NCBI RefSeq assembly: GCF_004363175.1 | Contig: NZ_SNYR01000003.1 | Span: 582,193-646,192, forward strand | DNA: 64,000 nucleotides | Source of the DNA: Maritalea mobilis | GTDB taxonomy: Bacteria > Pseudomonadota > Alphaproteobacteria > Rhizobiales > Devosiaceae | Direction of reading: 5' to 3' | Shown: in pieces, positions 8,515 to 17,454 of the stretch | Numbering within the stretch: position 1 is the first letter of the stretch | Layout: every line of letters starts with the position of its first letter | The notes under the pieces: generated by a model | What the model saw: only the letters and a program-made list of their open reading frames with translations | Told to the model about the DNA's origin: nothing | Databases searched by the model: none | Program-made: the position numbers and the translations under genes

Positions 8515-9909
8515 ATGGCAGAACAAGCAACACAATCAGAACGGGCCCAAATTATCGACCAATTGCTGGAAGCAGAGCAGCAGCGTTTTGCGGATACCCA
8601 TCCAAAATCGCAATCCCTGTGGGGTGAAGGGCGCAAGAACTATCTTTATGGCGGCCCGTCACACTGGATGCGGCGCTGGGCTGGCGGTTTTCCCATTTAT
8701 GTCGACAGCGCCAAAGGCGCCGAAGTGCAGGATGTGGATGGCCGCACCTACACAGATTTTTGCTTGGGCGATACGGGCGGCATGTGTGGCCACGCGCCAG
8801 AGGCCGTAACCGAAGCCGCTTTGGCCCAACTCAAGCGCGGCACCACCACCATGCTGCCCACGGAAGACAGTATTTGGGTCGGGCAGGAATTGGCCCACCG
8901 GTTCGGCATGCCTTATTGGACCCTGACCACATCAGCCACCGACGCCAATCGTGGTGCCATCCGCTATTGCCGCATGGTGACGGGCCGCCAAAAAGTGTTG
9001 GTTTTTTCCGGCTGCTATCATGGCGGTGTGGAGGAGGCGCATGTGGAAATTCGCGACGGCAAAGTTGGCCTGCGCAATATGATCCACCCCAATGGCGTTG
9101 ATCATTCAAAAGTGTCACATGTGGTGGAATTTAACGACCGGGAGGCGCTGGCGGAAGCGCTGGAAAGCGGCGAAATTGCTTGTGTGCTGATGGAACCGAT
9201 GATGACCAATTTCGGCATGATCCCGGTGGCACCCGGCTTCAATGAATTTGTGCGCGAAAAAACGCGAGAAACCGGGACGATTTTGATCATTGATGAAACC
9301 CACACCATGTCCAGCGGCACAGGCGGTTTCACCAAAACCCACGGGTTGGAGCCCGACATCTTTGTGGCGGGCAAAGCCATCGCGGGGGGCATTCCGGCAG
9401 GCATTTTCGGCATCAGCGAAGAACTGGCACAGCGCATTTGGCAAGAAGTGCCACATGTGAACCCGAAGAAACGCCAGTCCGCCCATTTGGGTATCGGCGG
9501 CACCTTGGCGGGCAATGCCCTAACCGTGGCGACCATGAAAGCGGTGCTGTCCAATATCCTGACCGATGAGAATTTCGACAAAATGATCGCCAATGCGGAA
9601 CGGCTGGCAAAGAGCGCGCGCAAACTGATCGAAAAGAACAATTTGCCCTGGCACGTGACCCAAGTGGGTGCGCGTGCGGAAATTATGTTTTCGCCGCAAC
9701 CACCGCGCAATGGCGCAGACGTGATCGCAACCCGGCAAGGCGATTTGGAAGTGCTGTTGCACGCCTTCTATATGAATGAAGGGATTTTGGTGACCCCATT
9801 CCACACCATGTTTTTGATGTGTCCGGCCACCACGGCAGAGCAGGTGGATAAGCACACCGAAGTGTTTGCGAAATTCATCAGCCTGCTGCAAGAAAATGGA
9901 GTGGTCTGA
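8515..9909 (+). CDS. Class III PLP aminotransferase (glutamate-1-semialdehyde aminomutase-like)
   Basis: A 464-residue cytoplasmic PLP enzyme. The Schiff-base lysine is Lys287 (VAGKAIAGG). The cofactor Asp lies in LIIDETHTM, and the phosphate-binding region reads TTSATDANRGAIR. The N-terminal third has the class III pattern ending in DVDGRTYTDFCLGDTGGMCGHAPE. It resembles the GSA-aminomutase / beta-amino-acid transaminase branch rather than true HemL, because it lacks the heme-pathway context and sits with two SDR genes in a catabolic operon. The donor and acceptor are unknown; an amine or beta-amino acid related to aromatic catabolism is a context guess. The stop overlaps the next gene in TGATG. 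Confidence 0.85.
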   Translation: MAEQATQSERAQIIDQLLEAEQQRFADTHPKSQSLWGEGRKNYLYGGPSHWMRRWAGGFPIYVDSAKGAEVQDVDGRTYTDFCLGDTGGMCGHAPEAVTEAALAQLKRGTTTMLPTEDSIWVGQELAHRFGMPYWTLTTSATDANRGAIRYCRMVTGRQKVLVFSGCYHGGVEEAHVEIRDGKVGLRNMIHPNGVDHSKVSHVVEFNDREALAEALESGEIACVLMEPMMTNFGMIPVAPGFNEFVREKTRETGTILIIDETHTMSSGTGGFTKTHGLEPDIFVAGKAIAGGIPAGIFGISEELAQRIWQEVPHVNPKKRQSAHLGIGGTLAGNALTVATMKAVLSNILTDENFDKMIANAERLAKSARKLIEKNNLPWHVTQVGARAEIMFSPQPPRNGADVIATRQGDLEVLLHAFYMNEGILVTPFHTMFLMCPATTAEQVDKHTEVFAKFISLLQENGVV

Positions 9910-10700
9910 TGCCCTTTTCCTTAAAGGATAAAGTGGCCCTGATCACTGGGGCGGGGCGTGGCATTGGCGCTGCGATTACCACCCGCTTTGCTGAAGCAGG
10001 TGCGCAAGTGATTCTAGCCAACCGCACCTTGGATTATGCCGAGGAACTGGCGGTTACCCTCACAGCGGCGGGGCATAAAGCGCTGGCGCTGCCACTGGAT
10101 GATCTATCGCGTGATGGATTGCATCATCTTGTGGGCAAAGCAGCAGCGGCTGCAAATGGGCAATTGGATATTGTGGTGCACAATGCAGGCGGTTGCCCGT
10201 GGGGCGATGTGGAAGAGCTAGACGAAGATCAGTTGGAATTGGTGCTCGATCTGAACCTCAAGTCCTGCTTTTGGCTTACGCAGGCCGCATTGCCTTTTCT
10301 GCGTAAATCAAATGCTGGACGGTTTTTGGTGACTTCATCCATCTCATCACGTCGCGCCTTTGGTGGCGGCACGCATTATTCAGCGGCGAAAGCGGGCGTG
10401 AATGCTTTTATCCGAGGCGCAGGCTTTGAGCTAGCGCGGGAGAACATCACCGTGAACGGCGTGGAGCCGGGCTTTATTGCCAAGCCCGGTCGTGGCCGCA
10501 TGGGGCAGCCCGATGCAATGGCGGAATTGAGCAGGCATATCCCCATGGGCGCACTGGGCGAAGCCGACGATATTGCCCACGCCATGCTGTTTTTAGCGTC
10601 AGAAGAAGCGAAATATATCACCGGACAAACCATAATTGTGGATGGCGGCGCGAGCTTGCCGGAAACGGGTTACGCCGTGGAAGACCGATGGGGGCTATAA
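9909..10700 (+). CDS. SDR family NAD(P)-dependent oxidoreductase
   Basis: A 263-residue classical short-chain dehydrogenase. The cofactor motif is TGAGRGIG near residue 14, followed by HNAGG, a catalytic Ser in SSISS and the YxxxK motif as YSAAK. The C terminus has the usual ITGQTIIVDGGAS. It is coupled to the aminotransferase gene (1-nt overlap) and to a second SDR (TAATG). It likely reduces or oxidises the carbonyl or alcohol produced by the aminotransferase step, though the substrate is not deducible. The long tail after DGGAS (about 12 residues) is longer than in most relatives. Confidence 0.88.
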   Translation: MPFSLKDKVALITGAGRGIGAAITTRFAEAGAQVILANRTLDYAEELAVTLTAAGHKALALPLDDLSRDGLHHLVGKAAAAANGQLDIVVHNAGGCPWGDVEELDEDQLELVLDLNLKSCFWLTQAALPFLRKSNAGRFLVTSSISSRRAFGGGTHYSAAKAGVNAFIRGAGFELARENITVNGVEPGFIAKPGRGRMGQPDAMAELSRHIPMGALGEADDIAHAMLFLASEEAKYITGQTIIVDGGASLPETGYAVEDRWGL

Positions 10701-11452
10701 TGAGTGCACTTAAAGGCAAACGCACCTTGATCACCGGGGCCGCCACTGGCATGGGCCGGGCCACCGCAGAACGATTTGCAAAAGAAGGGGCGGAACTGAT
10801 TCTTTTCGGGTTGGGTGGCGAAGCGCTGGATGAAGTTGCTGCAAAAACAGATGGAGTGGCCGTGCATGGTGATGTGACGCAAAAGGTTGATATTCAAGCG
10901 GCGATAAAAGCCTGCGAGGGGCGGCTGGACATCTTAATCGGCGCGGCCGGCGTGATATTCGATGACGACCCGGAAACAATTGATGACGAGGTTTGGGACA
11001 AAACCTTTGCCGTCAACACCACTGGCGCCATGCGCATATGCCGTGCGGCGATCCCCTTGTTGAAAAAACAGGGCGGCGCCATCGTCAATATCGCCTCCGT
11101 CGCGGCGCAAAATAGCGGGCCCGGCATGGCCAGCTATGCAGCCAGCAAGTCGGCGCTGATCACCTATACAAAGTCGATTGCCAATGCCCATGGGCCTGAT
11201 GGTATTCGCGCCAATGTGGTGCTGCCCGGTTGGGTGCGCACGCCCATGAGTGAAATGGAAATGGCACAATTGGCAAAGACACGCGGCACAAACCCAGAAG
11301 AAGAATTTGAAAAAATACGTCAAACCATCTGTTTGCGCCGGATTGCCGGGGCGGATGAGATTGCGGCCTGCTGCCTGTTTTTAGCCTCTGATGAGGCCAG
11401 CTTTATCAGCGGCACCCAATTGGTGGCCGATGGCGGTGGGCGCAAGAAATAG
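10700..11452 (+). CDS. SDR family NAD(P)-dependent oxidoreductase
   Basis: A 250-residue classical SDR. The ATG at 10700 overlaps the previous stop (TAATG) and is preceded by GGGGG; an ATG 12 nt upstream is an alternative. It has TGAATGMG as cofactor motif, where the third glycine position follows Met instead of Ile. GAAG replaces NNAG, the active Ser is in IASVA, and the catalytic pair is YAASK. It ends FISGTQLVADGGG. It is the last gene of the aminotransferase operon and converges on hpaR with a 13-bp gap. It probably performs a second redox step in the same route (inference). Confidence 0.87.
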   Translation: MSALKGKRTLITGAATGMGRATAERFAKEGAELILFGLGGEALDEVAAKTDGVAVHGDVTQKVDIQAAIKACEGRLDILIGAAGVIFDDDPETIDDEVWDKTFAVNTTGAMRICRAAIPLLKKQGGAIVNIASVAAQNSGPGMASYAASKSALITYTKSIANAHGPDGIRANVVLPGWVRTPMSEMEMAQLAKTRGTNPEEEFEKIRQTICLRRIAGADEIAACCLFLASDEASFISGTQLVADGGGRKK

Positions 11453-11465
11453 GGTGAGCTAAACC

Positions 11466-11900
11466 CTATTCTTCAACAAATTCTTCGAGCAGATCGAGAA
11501 GCTTTTCAATGCGCTCAACGCCATATTTTTCTTCTAGAGATTGATAGATGCGGCGTTGTTCTGGAGAGATGGCTTCAATAAAAGCTTTGCCGCTTTCGGT
11601 GACAGAAAGCACGGCGCGACGGCCATCATCATCGGCCCGGCGGCGCAGAATAAAGCCGCGATCTTCAAGCGTTTTGATGATGCGCGTCAGGCTCGGCGCC
11701 AACACGGAAGCACGGTTAGCCACTTCGGTGGCATCCAACGGGCCTTCTTCATCAACAACACGGAGCACCCGCCATTGTTGCTCGGTCACATTATGCGCAG
11801 CCAGCATTGGCCGAAAATGAGACATGACAGATTCGCGAGCACGCAACAGGGCCATTGGCAGTGAGCGGCGGGTACTTTGTGGAAACATATTTCTTTCCAT
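11466..11900 (-). CDS. hpaR: MarR-family repressor of homoprotocatechuate catabolism
   Basis: A 144-residue winged-helix regulator. The segment RSLPMALLRARESVMSHFRPMLAAH followed by VTEQQWRVLRVV closely follows the start of known HpaR proteins, and the wing has DDDGRRAVLSVTESG. HpaR represses the meta-cleavage genes and is released by the aromatic inducer. It is divergent from hpaF, and an inverted repeat sits in the intergenic gap, consistent with autoregulation and control of the hpa operon. A second ATG four codons in is better placed after GGAAAG and may be the true start (end 11888). The neighbouring pathway strongly supports the name. Confidence 0.88.
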   Translation of the reverse strand: MERNMFPQSTRRSLPMALLRARESVMSHFRPMLAAHNVTEQQWRVLRVVDEEGPLDATEVANRASVLAPSLTRIIKTLEDRGFILRRRADDDGRRAVLSVTESGKAFIEAISPEQRRIYQSLEEKYGVERIEKLLDLLEEFVEE

Positions 11901-11970
11901 CCGGCTTCAAAAAACTTGGCACCCTTTATTGCGGGATTGTTGAATTGGGGCAAGCCTTTTCCTTTGACGC

Positions 11971-12005
11971 TTGACAAGAGAGAAAAATATATTTAACACG
12001 TTAAA
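11971..12005 (+). promoter_or_regulatory. hpaF promoter with HpaR operator
   Basis: A TTGACA -35 element is at 11971-11976. The perfect-arm inverted repeat TTTAAC-AC-GTTAAA occupies 11992-12005 and overlaps where the -10 must fall (TTAACA or TAACAC, 16-17 nt spacing). This placement would block RNA polymerase. The same palindrome recurs at 19130-19143, and a weaker one at 8350. Confidence 0.65.
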
Positions 12006-12027
12006 CAATATTGGGACGGAGGCGACT

Positions 12028-12426
12028 ATGCCGCATTTGAGCATAGAATACTCAGCCAACCTGGCTGATAAGATTGATATGAACGCACTTTGCCATGCGC
12101 TGCATGACGTGATGATCAATGCAGGGCCATTTGAAAAAGGCGGCGTGCGCGTGCGCGCTTTCCGCGCAGATCATTATGCCATTGCGGATTTGCATGCGGA
12201 AAATGCATTTGTCGATATCAATTTGCGCATTGGTCAAGGCCGCAGCCAAGAAGACAAAAAGCAAGTGGGCGAGGCACTGATCGCACGCGCCCAAGCCGAA
12301 TTGGCATCGCTTTTTGAAACCGAACATTTTGCTCTTTCACTCGAAATTCGCGAAATTGACGCCGAATTAAGTTGGAAGCGCAACACCATCCATAAACGCA
12401 TTCGAGCAACAGGATCTAACGCATGA
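12028..12426 (+). CDS. hpaF: 5-carboxymethyl-2-hydroxymuconate delta-isomerase
   Basis: A 132-residue tautomerase-superfamily enzyme. The ATG at 12028 follows GGACGGAGG and places Pro directly after Met (MPHLSIEYS), so Pro1 becomes the catalytic base after Met removal. The body has GGVRVRAFRADHYAIAD and DINLRIGQGRS, as in the CHM isomerase family. It converts 5-carboxymethyl-2-hydroxymuconate to 2-oxohept-3-ene-1,7-dioate in the homoprotocatechuate pathway. It is the first gene of the operon and overlaps hpaE by ATGA. Confidence 0.92.
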   Translation: MPHLSIEYSANLADKIDMNALCHALHDVMINAGPFEKGGVRVRAFRADHYAIADLHAENAFVDINLRIGQGRSQEDKKQVGEALIARAQAELASLFETEHFALSLEIREIDAELSWKRNTIHKRIRATGSNA

Positions 12427-13937
12427 CCGACCTGAAGACCAATATTGAAAAGGCACAATCCTATTTAGAACGCTTTCGCAAAGAGGGTGTGTTGAACCAT
12501 ATTGCAGGGCAATCAGTTGCAGCAGATAGCGGTGAGCAGTTTGAAATTATCTCGCCGGTTGATCTGGAGCCGATTGCAAAGGTTGCGCGTGGCGGTGCGT
12601 CAGATATCGACAAGGCGGCAAAAGCGGCAAAAGCAAGCTTTGCGGAGTGGGCCGCGATGCCGGGCAAAGAACGCAAAAAGCTATTGCACCGCATTGCCGA
12701 TGCGATTGAAGCGCGGGCCGAAGAAATCGCGTTTGTTGAAAGCATCGATACGGGCCAAGCCATCCGCTTCATGTCGAAAGCCGCTTTGCGCGGGGCGGAG
12801 AATTTCCGCTTTTTCGCGGATCGTGCGCCAATGGCCCGCGACGGTGAATCCTTGCGGGCCAACAATCAATTGAACATCACAGCACGTTCGCCGATTGGCC
12901 CAGTGGGGATCATCACCCCATGGAACACGCCGTTTATGCTGTCGACCTGGAAAATCGCCCCAGCGCTAGCGGCAGGCTGCACAATTGTGCACAAGCCTGC
13001 GGAATTTTCGCCACTCACCGCGCGCCTGTTGGTGGAAATTGCCGAAGAGGCAGGCCTGCCTAAAGGGGTGTGGAACCTAGTGAATGGCTTTGGCGAAGAT
13101 GCAGGCAAGGCGCTGACTGAACATCCTGACATCAAGGCTGTGGGCTTTGTGGGCGAAAGCCGCACGGGCTCCATGATCATGAAGCAAGGCGCAGACACAT
13201 TGAAGCGCTTCCACTTTGAATTGGGCGGCAAAAACCCAGTGGTGGTTTTTGATGATGCAGATTTGGACCGCGCCGCAGATGCAGCCGTGTTCATGATCTA
13301 CTCACTGAACGGCGAGCGCTGCACCTCTTCATCGCGCTTGTTGGTGCAATCATCCATCTATGATGAGTTCACTGTCAAGGTGGCGGAGAAAGCCAAGAAC
13401 ATTAAAGTTGGGCACCCGCTTGACCCACAAACGGTGGTCGGCCCGTTGATCCACCCTGTGCACGAAAAGAAGGTGCTGGAATATCTTGAGATCGGCCCCA
13501 AGGAAGGCGCGACTGTTGCTGCTGGCGGCAAGAAGGCGGACGGGTTCACCAGCTGCTATGTGGAGCCAACATTGTTCACCAATGTCACCAACGATATGCG
13601 TATCGCCCGGGAAGAAATTTTTGGCCCCGTATTGAGCGCCATGAAATTTGACAGCGAAGAAGAAGCGCTGAGCATCGCCAACGATACAGAATATGGCCTC
13701 ACAGGCTATGTGTGGACCTCAGATGTGACCCGCGCCTTGCGCTTCACCGATCAGCTCGAAGCGGGCATGATCTGGGTAAATTCAGAAAATGTACGCCATT
13801 TGCCATCGCCATTTGGCGGCGTGAAAAGTTCTGGCATCGGCCGCGATGGCGGCGATTGGTCTTTTGATTTCTATATGGAAACAAAGAACATCGCTTTTGC
13901 AACTACCGCGCATGCCATTCCAAAATTGGGTGGCTAA
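12423..13937 (+). CDS. hpaE: 5-carboxymethyl-2-hydroxymuconate semialdehyde dehydrogenase
   Basis: A 504-residue NAD-dependent aldehyde dehydrogenase with catalytic Cys300 (NGERCTSSSR) and general base Glu266 (HFELGGKNP). The N-terminal extension and the PWNTPFMLSTWKIAPALAAG segment match CHMS dehydrogenases. It oxidises the ring-fission semialdehyde made by HpaD. It lies between hpaF and hpaD and is coupled to hpaF by ATGA. A short hairpin-rich gap of 62 nt precedes hpaD. The gene order and the hpaR neighbour leave little doubt about its role. Confidence 0.93.
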   Translation: MTDLKTNIEKAQSYLERFRKEGVLNHIAGQSVAADSGEQFEIISPVDLEPIAKVARGGASDIDKAAKAAKASFAEWAAMPGKERKKLLHRIADAIEARAEEIAFVESIDTGQAIRFMSKAALRGAENFRFFADRAPMARDGESLRANNQLNITARSPIGPVGIITPWNTPFMLSTWKIAPALAAGCTIVHKPAEFSPLTARLLVEIAEEAGLPKGVWNLVNGFGEDAGKALTEHPDIKAVGFVGESRTGSMIMKQGADTLKRFHFELGGKNPVVVFDDADLDRAADAAVFMIYSLNGERCTSSSRLLVQSSIYDEFTVKVAEKAKNIKVGHPLDPQTVVGPLIHPVHEKKVLEYLEIGPKEGATVAAGGKKADGFTSCYVEPTLFTNVTNDMRIAREEIFGPVLSAMKFDSEEEALSIANDTEYGLTGYVWTSDVTRALRFTDQLEAGMIWVNSENVRHLPSPFGGVKSSGIGRDGGDWSFDFYMETKNIAFATTAHAIPKLGG

Positions 13938-13999
13938 GCCTGCCCCACAAATAAGAATTGAGTTTGCGGTTTTAGGCCGCGTTGAGGAGATCCGTTAAA

Positions 14000-14980
14000 A
14001 TGCCTGTACCCAAGAGTAATTTATATCCCGACTTCAACATTGTTCGCTTGTCTCATGTGGAATTTATGGTGACCGATTTGGCGGCCAGCAAAGCTTTTTA
14101 TGCTGATACGCTTGGGTTGCAAATCTCTTATGAAGATAGCGAAACAGTGTTTTTGCGCGCATTGGAAGAACGCAATCATCATTGTATCATTCTGCGCAAA
14201 GGCCAGAAAGCTGAAGCCAATGTGTTGGGCTTTAAGGTCTATGATGAGCAGGATTTGGACAAGGCTGAAATCTATTTCAAAGAAAAGGGTCTGCCCACTG
14301 AATGGATTGAGCGCCCGCATCAGGGCCGCACATTGCGCACTCAGGATTTGCATGGCATCCCGCTGGAATTCTATGCGCGCATGAACCAGCTCGACCCAAT
14401 CCATCAGCAATATAAGCTTTATAAAGGCGTGCGCCCCTTGCGCATTGACCACTTCAACTGCTTCTCCACCAATGTGGATGAAAGCGTGGCCTTTTATAAT
14501 GATCTCGGCTTCCGTGTGACGGAATATACCGAAGATGAAGAGAGCAAAAAACTTTGGGCGGCGTGGATGCACCGCAAAGGTGGTGTGCACGACATGGCCT
14601 TCACCAATGGCCGTGGTCCCCGCTTGCACCATACGGCCTTTTGGGTGCCAAACCCGCTGGCCATCATCGACTTGCTCGATTTGATGTCCACCACTGGCTA
14701 TCTCGAAAATATCGAACGTGGCCCGGGCCGTCACGGCATTTCAAATGCATTTTTCCTCTATATCCGCGACCCAGATGGTCACCGTATCGAGATCTATTGC
14801 TCGGACTATATGACCGTTGATCCAGACCTTGAGCCGATCAAATGGGATTTGAAAGATCCGCAGCGGCAAACCCTTTGGGGCGCACCCGCACCGCGCAGCT
14901 GGTTTGAGGAAGGCACGACCTTTGCCAATACCGAAATCAGCGACAGCCAATTGGCCGCGCAGCCTATTGTGGCGCCATAA
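14000..14980 (+). CDS. hpaD: 3,4-dihydroxyphenylacetate 2,3-dioxygenase, vicinal oxygen chelate type
   Basis: A 326-residue extradiol dioxygenase that opens the homoprotocatechuate ring next to the hydroxyls. GAGGAG lies before the ATG at 14000. Two VOC modules are visible, one from about residue 12 (RLSHVEFMVTDL) and one from about residue 147 (LRIDHFNCFSTNVDESVAFY). Metal ligands are probably His151 (IDHF), His210 or His211 (LHHTAFW) and Glu264 (RIEIYCSDY). This is the HPCD/MndD type known from Brevibacterium and Arthrobacter, not the LigB-type HpaD of E. coli, although the other genes correspond to the enterobacterial pathway. Confidence 0.92.
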   Translation: MPVPKSNLYPDFNIVRLSHVEFMVTDLAASKAFYADTLGLQISYEDSETVFLRALEERNHHCIILRKGQKAEANVLGFKVYDEQDLDKAEIYFKEKGLPTEWIERPHQGRTLRTQDLHGIPLEFYARMNQLDPIHQQYKLYKGVRPLRIDHFNCFSTNVDESVAFYNDLGFRVTEYTEDEESKKLWAAWMHRKGGVHDMAFTNGRGPRLHHTAFWVPNPLAIIDLLDLMSTTGYLENIERGPGRHGISNAFFLYIRDPDGHRIEIYCSDYMTVDPDLEPIKWDLKDPQRQTLWGAPAPRSWFEEGTTFANTEISDSQLAAQPIVAP

Positions 14981-15115
14981 AGCGAACCCACTGGCGTTGG
15001 GCGGGGCGAAGATAACGGCAAGGCGAGAACTTTTTGAGCACTGAGCCGTTGACCTTTTAACCCCATCCCAACGCCAAGAGGCGTTTGACTTGAACGGCTA
15101 ACAAAGGAAAGCGAC
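14981..15115 (+). repeat. Nested inverted repeats between hpaD and the SSADH gene
   Basis: Outer arms GGCGTTGGG (14993-15001) and CCCAACGCC (15067-15075), extended by GGGG/CCCC, enclose inner arms AACGGC (15014-15019) and GCCGTT (15045-15050). The right outer arm can instead pair locally as AACGCC-AAGA-GGCGTT (15070-15085). No gene is visible. It may be an mRNA processing, attenuation or stability element inside the operon. Confidence 0.55.
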
Positions 15116-16579
15116 ATGAAACTGAACGACCCCAAATTGCTCCGCGAAGCCCTGCCAGTTGCTGGTAAATGGATCGAAACCAGCGATGATATGCTGACGG
15201 TCAAAAACCCATCCACCGGCGACATTGTGGGCAAGCTGCCCAAAATTGGCGCTGAAGAAGTGGAAGAAGCGATTGCCGCTGCGGCCAAAGCGCAAAAGCA
15301 ATGGGCCAAACGCACCGCAAAAGAGCGGGCACAGATTCTGCGTCGCTGGTTTGAATTGATGATGGAAAATCAGGATGACTTGGCGGCCATTTTGACCCTT
15401 GAGCAAGGCAAACCGCTTTCCGAAGCCAAAGGCGAAATAGCCTATGGCGCAAGCTTTATTGAATGGTTCGCCGAAGAGGCACGCCGCGTTTATGGCGATT
15501 TGATCCCGGCGCACCGCACCGATAGCCGCATCATGGTGATGAAGCAGCCCGTTGGCGTTGTGGCGGCCATCACACCGTGGAACTTCCCCAATGCGATGAT
15601 CACCCGCAAAGCCGGACCAGCGCTCGCTGCAGGCTGTGCGATGGTGCTGAAACCCGCGTCGCAAACCCCGTTCTCAGCCATTGCATTGGCCGTGTTGGCG
15701 GAACGCGCCGGGTTGCCCATGGAATTGTTCTCCGTGGTCACCGGCTCTTCCAAAACCATTGGCGACACACTGACCGCCAGCGACGTGGTGCGTAAAATCA
15801 CCTTTACTGGCTCCACGGAAGTGGGCGCCATGCTCTATGAGCAAAGTGCTCCAACCATCAAAAAACTCGGCTTGGAATTGGGCGGCAATGCGCCCTTTAT
15901 CGTGTTCGACGATGCCAATGTGGATGACGCGGTGGACGGAGCAATCATCGCCAAGTTCCGCAATAATGGCCAGACATGTGTGTGCGCCAATCGGATTTAT
16001 GTGCAAGCCAATATCTATAATGAATTTGCGCAAAAGCTGAAACAAGCATTGCAGAAACTGAAAACCGGGGATGGCTTTGAAGATAATGTGACTTTCGGGC
16101 CGCTGATCGATCAGGGCGCGGTTGAAAAGGTGGAAGAACATATTGCGGACGCCAAGCAAAAAGGTGCGGAAGTAACCTTGGGTGGCCAGCGCCACAGTCT
16201 TGGCGGCACCTTCTTTGAACCGACCATTATGACCGGCGTCACCCAAGATATGGCCGTGGCGACGGAAGAAACTTTCGGTCCCGTTGCGCCGCTATTCAAG
16301 TTCGAGAGCGAAGCCGATGTGGTGCACATGGCAAATGACACTGAATTTGGCCTTGCCTCCTATTTCTACGCCAATGATTTGAGCCGGGTTTGGCGCGTCG
16401 CTGAAGAATTGGAATATGGCATGGTGGGCGTGAACACTGGGCTGATCTCCACTGCGGAAGCGCCGTTTGGTGGCGTCAAACATTCCGGGTTGGGTCGTGA
16501 AGGTTCGCACTATGGCTTGGATGAATTTTTAGAACTCAAATATGTCTGCCTCGGCGGCATCAAGGTAAATGAGGAATAA
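15116..16579 (+). CDS. gabD: Succinate-semialdehyde dehydrogenase (GabD-type aldehyde dehydrogenase)
   Basis: A 487-residue ALDH with Cys288 (NNGQTCVCANR) and the base Glu in GLELGGNAPFIVFDDA. The segments LTLEQGKPLSEAKGEI and VMKQPVGVVAAITPWNFPNAMITRK match NADP-dependent succinate-semialdehyde dehydrogenases. The HpaI aldolase at the end of this operon releases pyruvate and succinic semialdehyde. Having this enzyme inside the cluster therefore lets the product enter the TCA cycle as succinate. The start has AAGGAAAG 5' of the ATG. A second cysteine next to the nucleophile (C-V-C) is common in GabD. Confidence 0.9.
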   Translation: MKLNDPKLLREALPVAGKWIETSDDMLTVKNPSTGDIVGKLPKIGAEEVEEAIAAAAKAQKQWAKRTAKERAQILRRWFELMMENQDDLAAILTLEQGKPLSEAKGEIAYGASFIEWFAEEARRVYGDLIPAHRTDSRIMVMKQPVGVVAAITPWNFPNAMITRKAGPALAAGCAMVLKPASQTPFSAIALAVLAERAGLPMELFSVVTGSSKTIGDTLTASDVVRKITFTGSTEVGAMLYEQSAPTIKKLGLELGGNAPFIVFDDANVDDAVDGAIIAKFRNNGQTCVCANRIYVQANIYNEFAQKLKQALQKLKTGDGFEDNVTFGPLIDQGAVEKVEEHIADAKQKGAEVTLGGQRHSLGGTFFEPTIMTGVTQDMAVATEETFGPVAPLFKFESEADVVHMANDTEFGLASYFYANDLSRVWRVAEELEYGMVGVNTGLISTAEAPFGGVKHSGLGREGSHYGLDEFLELKYVCLGGIKVNEE

Positions 16580-16580
16580 T

Positions 16581-17453
16581 ATGACCAATCGGGCGCGCAT
16601 CGCCACATTTAAGCGCAACAACAAGCTGGGCTACGGGGCCATCACCGACACAGGCGTGGTGGACCTTTCTGCCCGCTTTGGCTCCAAATATGCTGGGTTG
16701 CGCGAAGTGATCGAAGCGGGCGCGCTGCCCGAATTGGTTGAGGCCGCAAAAGGCCAGCCCTGCGATTTTGGTTTGGATGAGATTTCCTATGAAATTCCTA
16801 TCCAAAACCCCGAGAAATTGATTTGCGTGGGCGTTAACTTCCCTAACCGAAATGAAGAATATAAGGACGGGCAAGAGGCACCGCCAAACCCGTCACTTTT
16901 CATCCGGTTCCCACGCTCCTTCACTGGCCATGACCAAGCTTTGGTCCGCCCCCACGCCTCGCCACAATTGGATTATGAAGGCGAGATCGTGTTGGTGATC
17001 GGCAAAGGCGGGCGGCACATTGCTGAAGAAGAGGCGTTGGACCATGTGGCGGCCTTGACCTTGTGCAATGAAGGCACCATTCGCGATTGGGTGCGCCATG
17101 CCAAATTCAACGTGACCCAAGGCAAAAACTTCGACGATACAGGCTCCATCGGTCCATGGTTGGTGCCGTTTGAAGGCGAAGAGCAATTGGCCGATGTGCG
17201 CCTCACCACAAAGGTGAATGGCGAAGTCCGTCAGGATGATCGCACCTCACGCATGATTTTCAGCTTTAGAAAATTGATCAATTATATTTCGACCTTCACC
17301 ACCTTGGTGCCCGGCGACGTGATCGTGACCGGCACACCAACAGGCGCAGGCGCGCGGCTTGATCCACCCCAATGGCTGAAGCCCGGTGATGTGATCGAAG
17401 TGGAAGCTGAAGGCATTGGCCTGTTGCGCAACACAGTGCGGGATGAGGACTAA
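16581..17453 (+). CDS. hpaG: FAH-family decarboxylase/isomerase of the homoprotocatechuate pathway
   Basis: A 290-residue fumarylacetoacetate hydrolase-family protein; the ATG at 16581 follows GAGGAA. It has an ICVGVNFPNRNEE segment, the metal-binding DYEGEIVLVIGKGGRHI region and TFTTLVPGDVIVTGTPTGAGA near the end. In this pathway the FAH-type HpaG decarboxylates 5-oxopent-3-ene-1,2,5-tricarboxylate. E. coli HpaG is a fused duplicate of about 430 residues, whereas this is a single-domain form that would act as a homo-oligomer. It is one nucleotide after the SSADH stop region and one nucleotide before hpaH, a tight operon. Confidence 0.82.
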   Translation: MTNRARIATFKRNNKLGYGAITDTGVVDLSARFGSKYAGLREVIEAGALPELVEAAKGQPCDFGLDEISYEIPIQNPEKLICVGVNFPNRNEEYKDGQEAPPNPSLFIRFPRSFTGHDQALVRPHASPQLDYEGEIVLVIGKGGRHIAEEEALDHVAALTLCNEGTIRDWVRHAKFNVTQGKNFDDTGSIGPWLVPFEGEEQLADVRLTTKVNGEVRQDDRTSRMIFSFRKLINYISTFTTLVPGDVIVTGTPTGAGARLDPPQWLKPGDVIEVEAEGIGLLRNTVRDED

Positions 17454-17454
17454 A

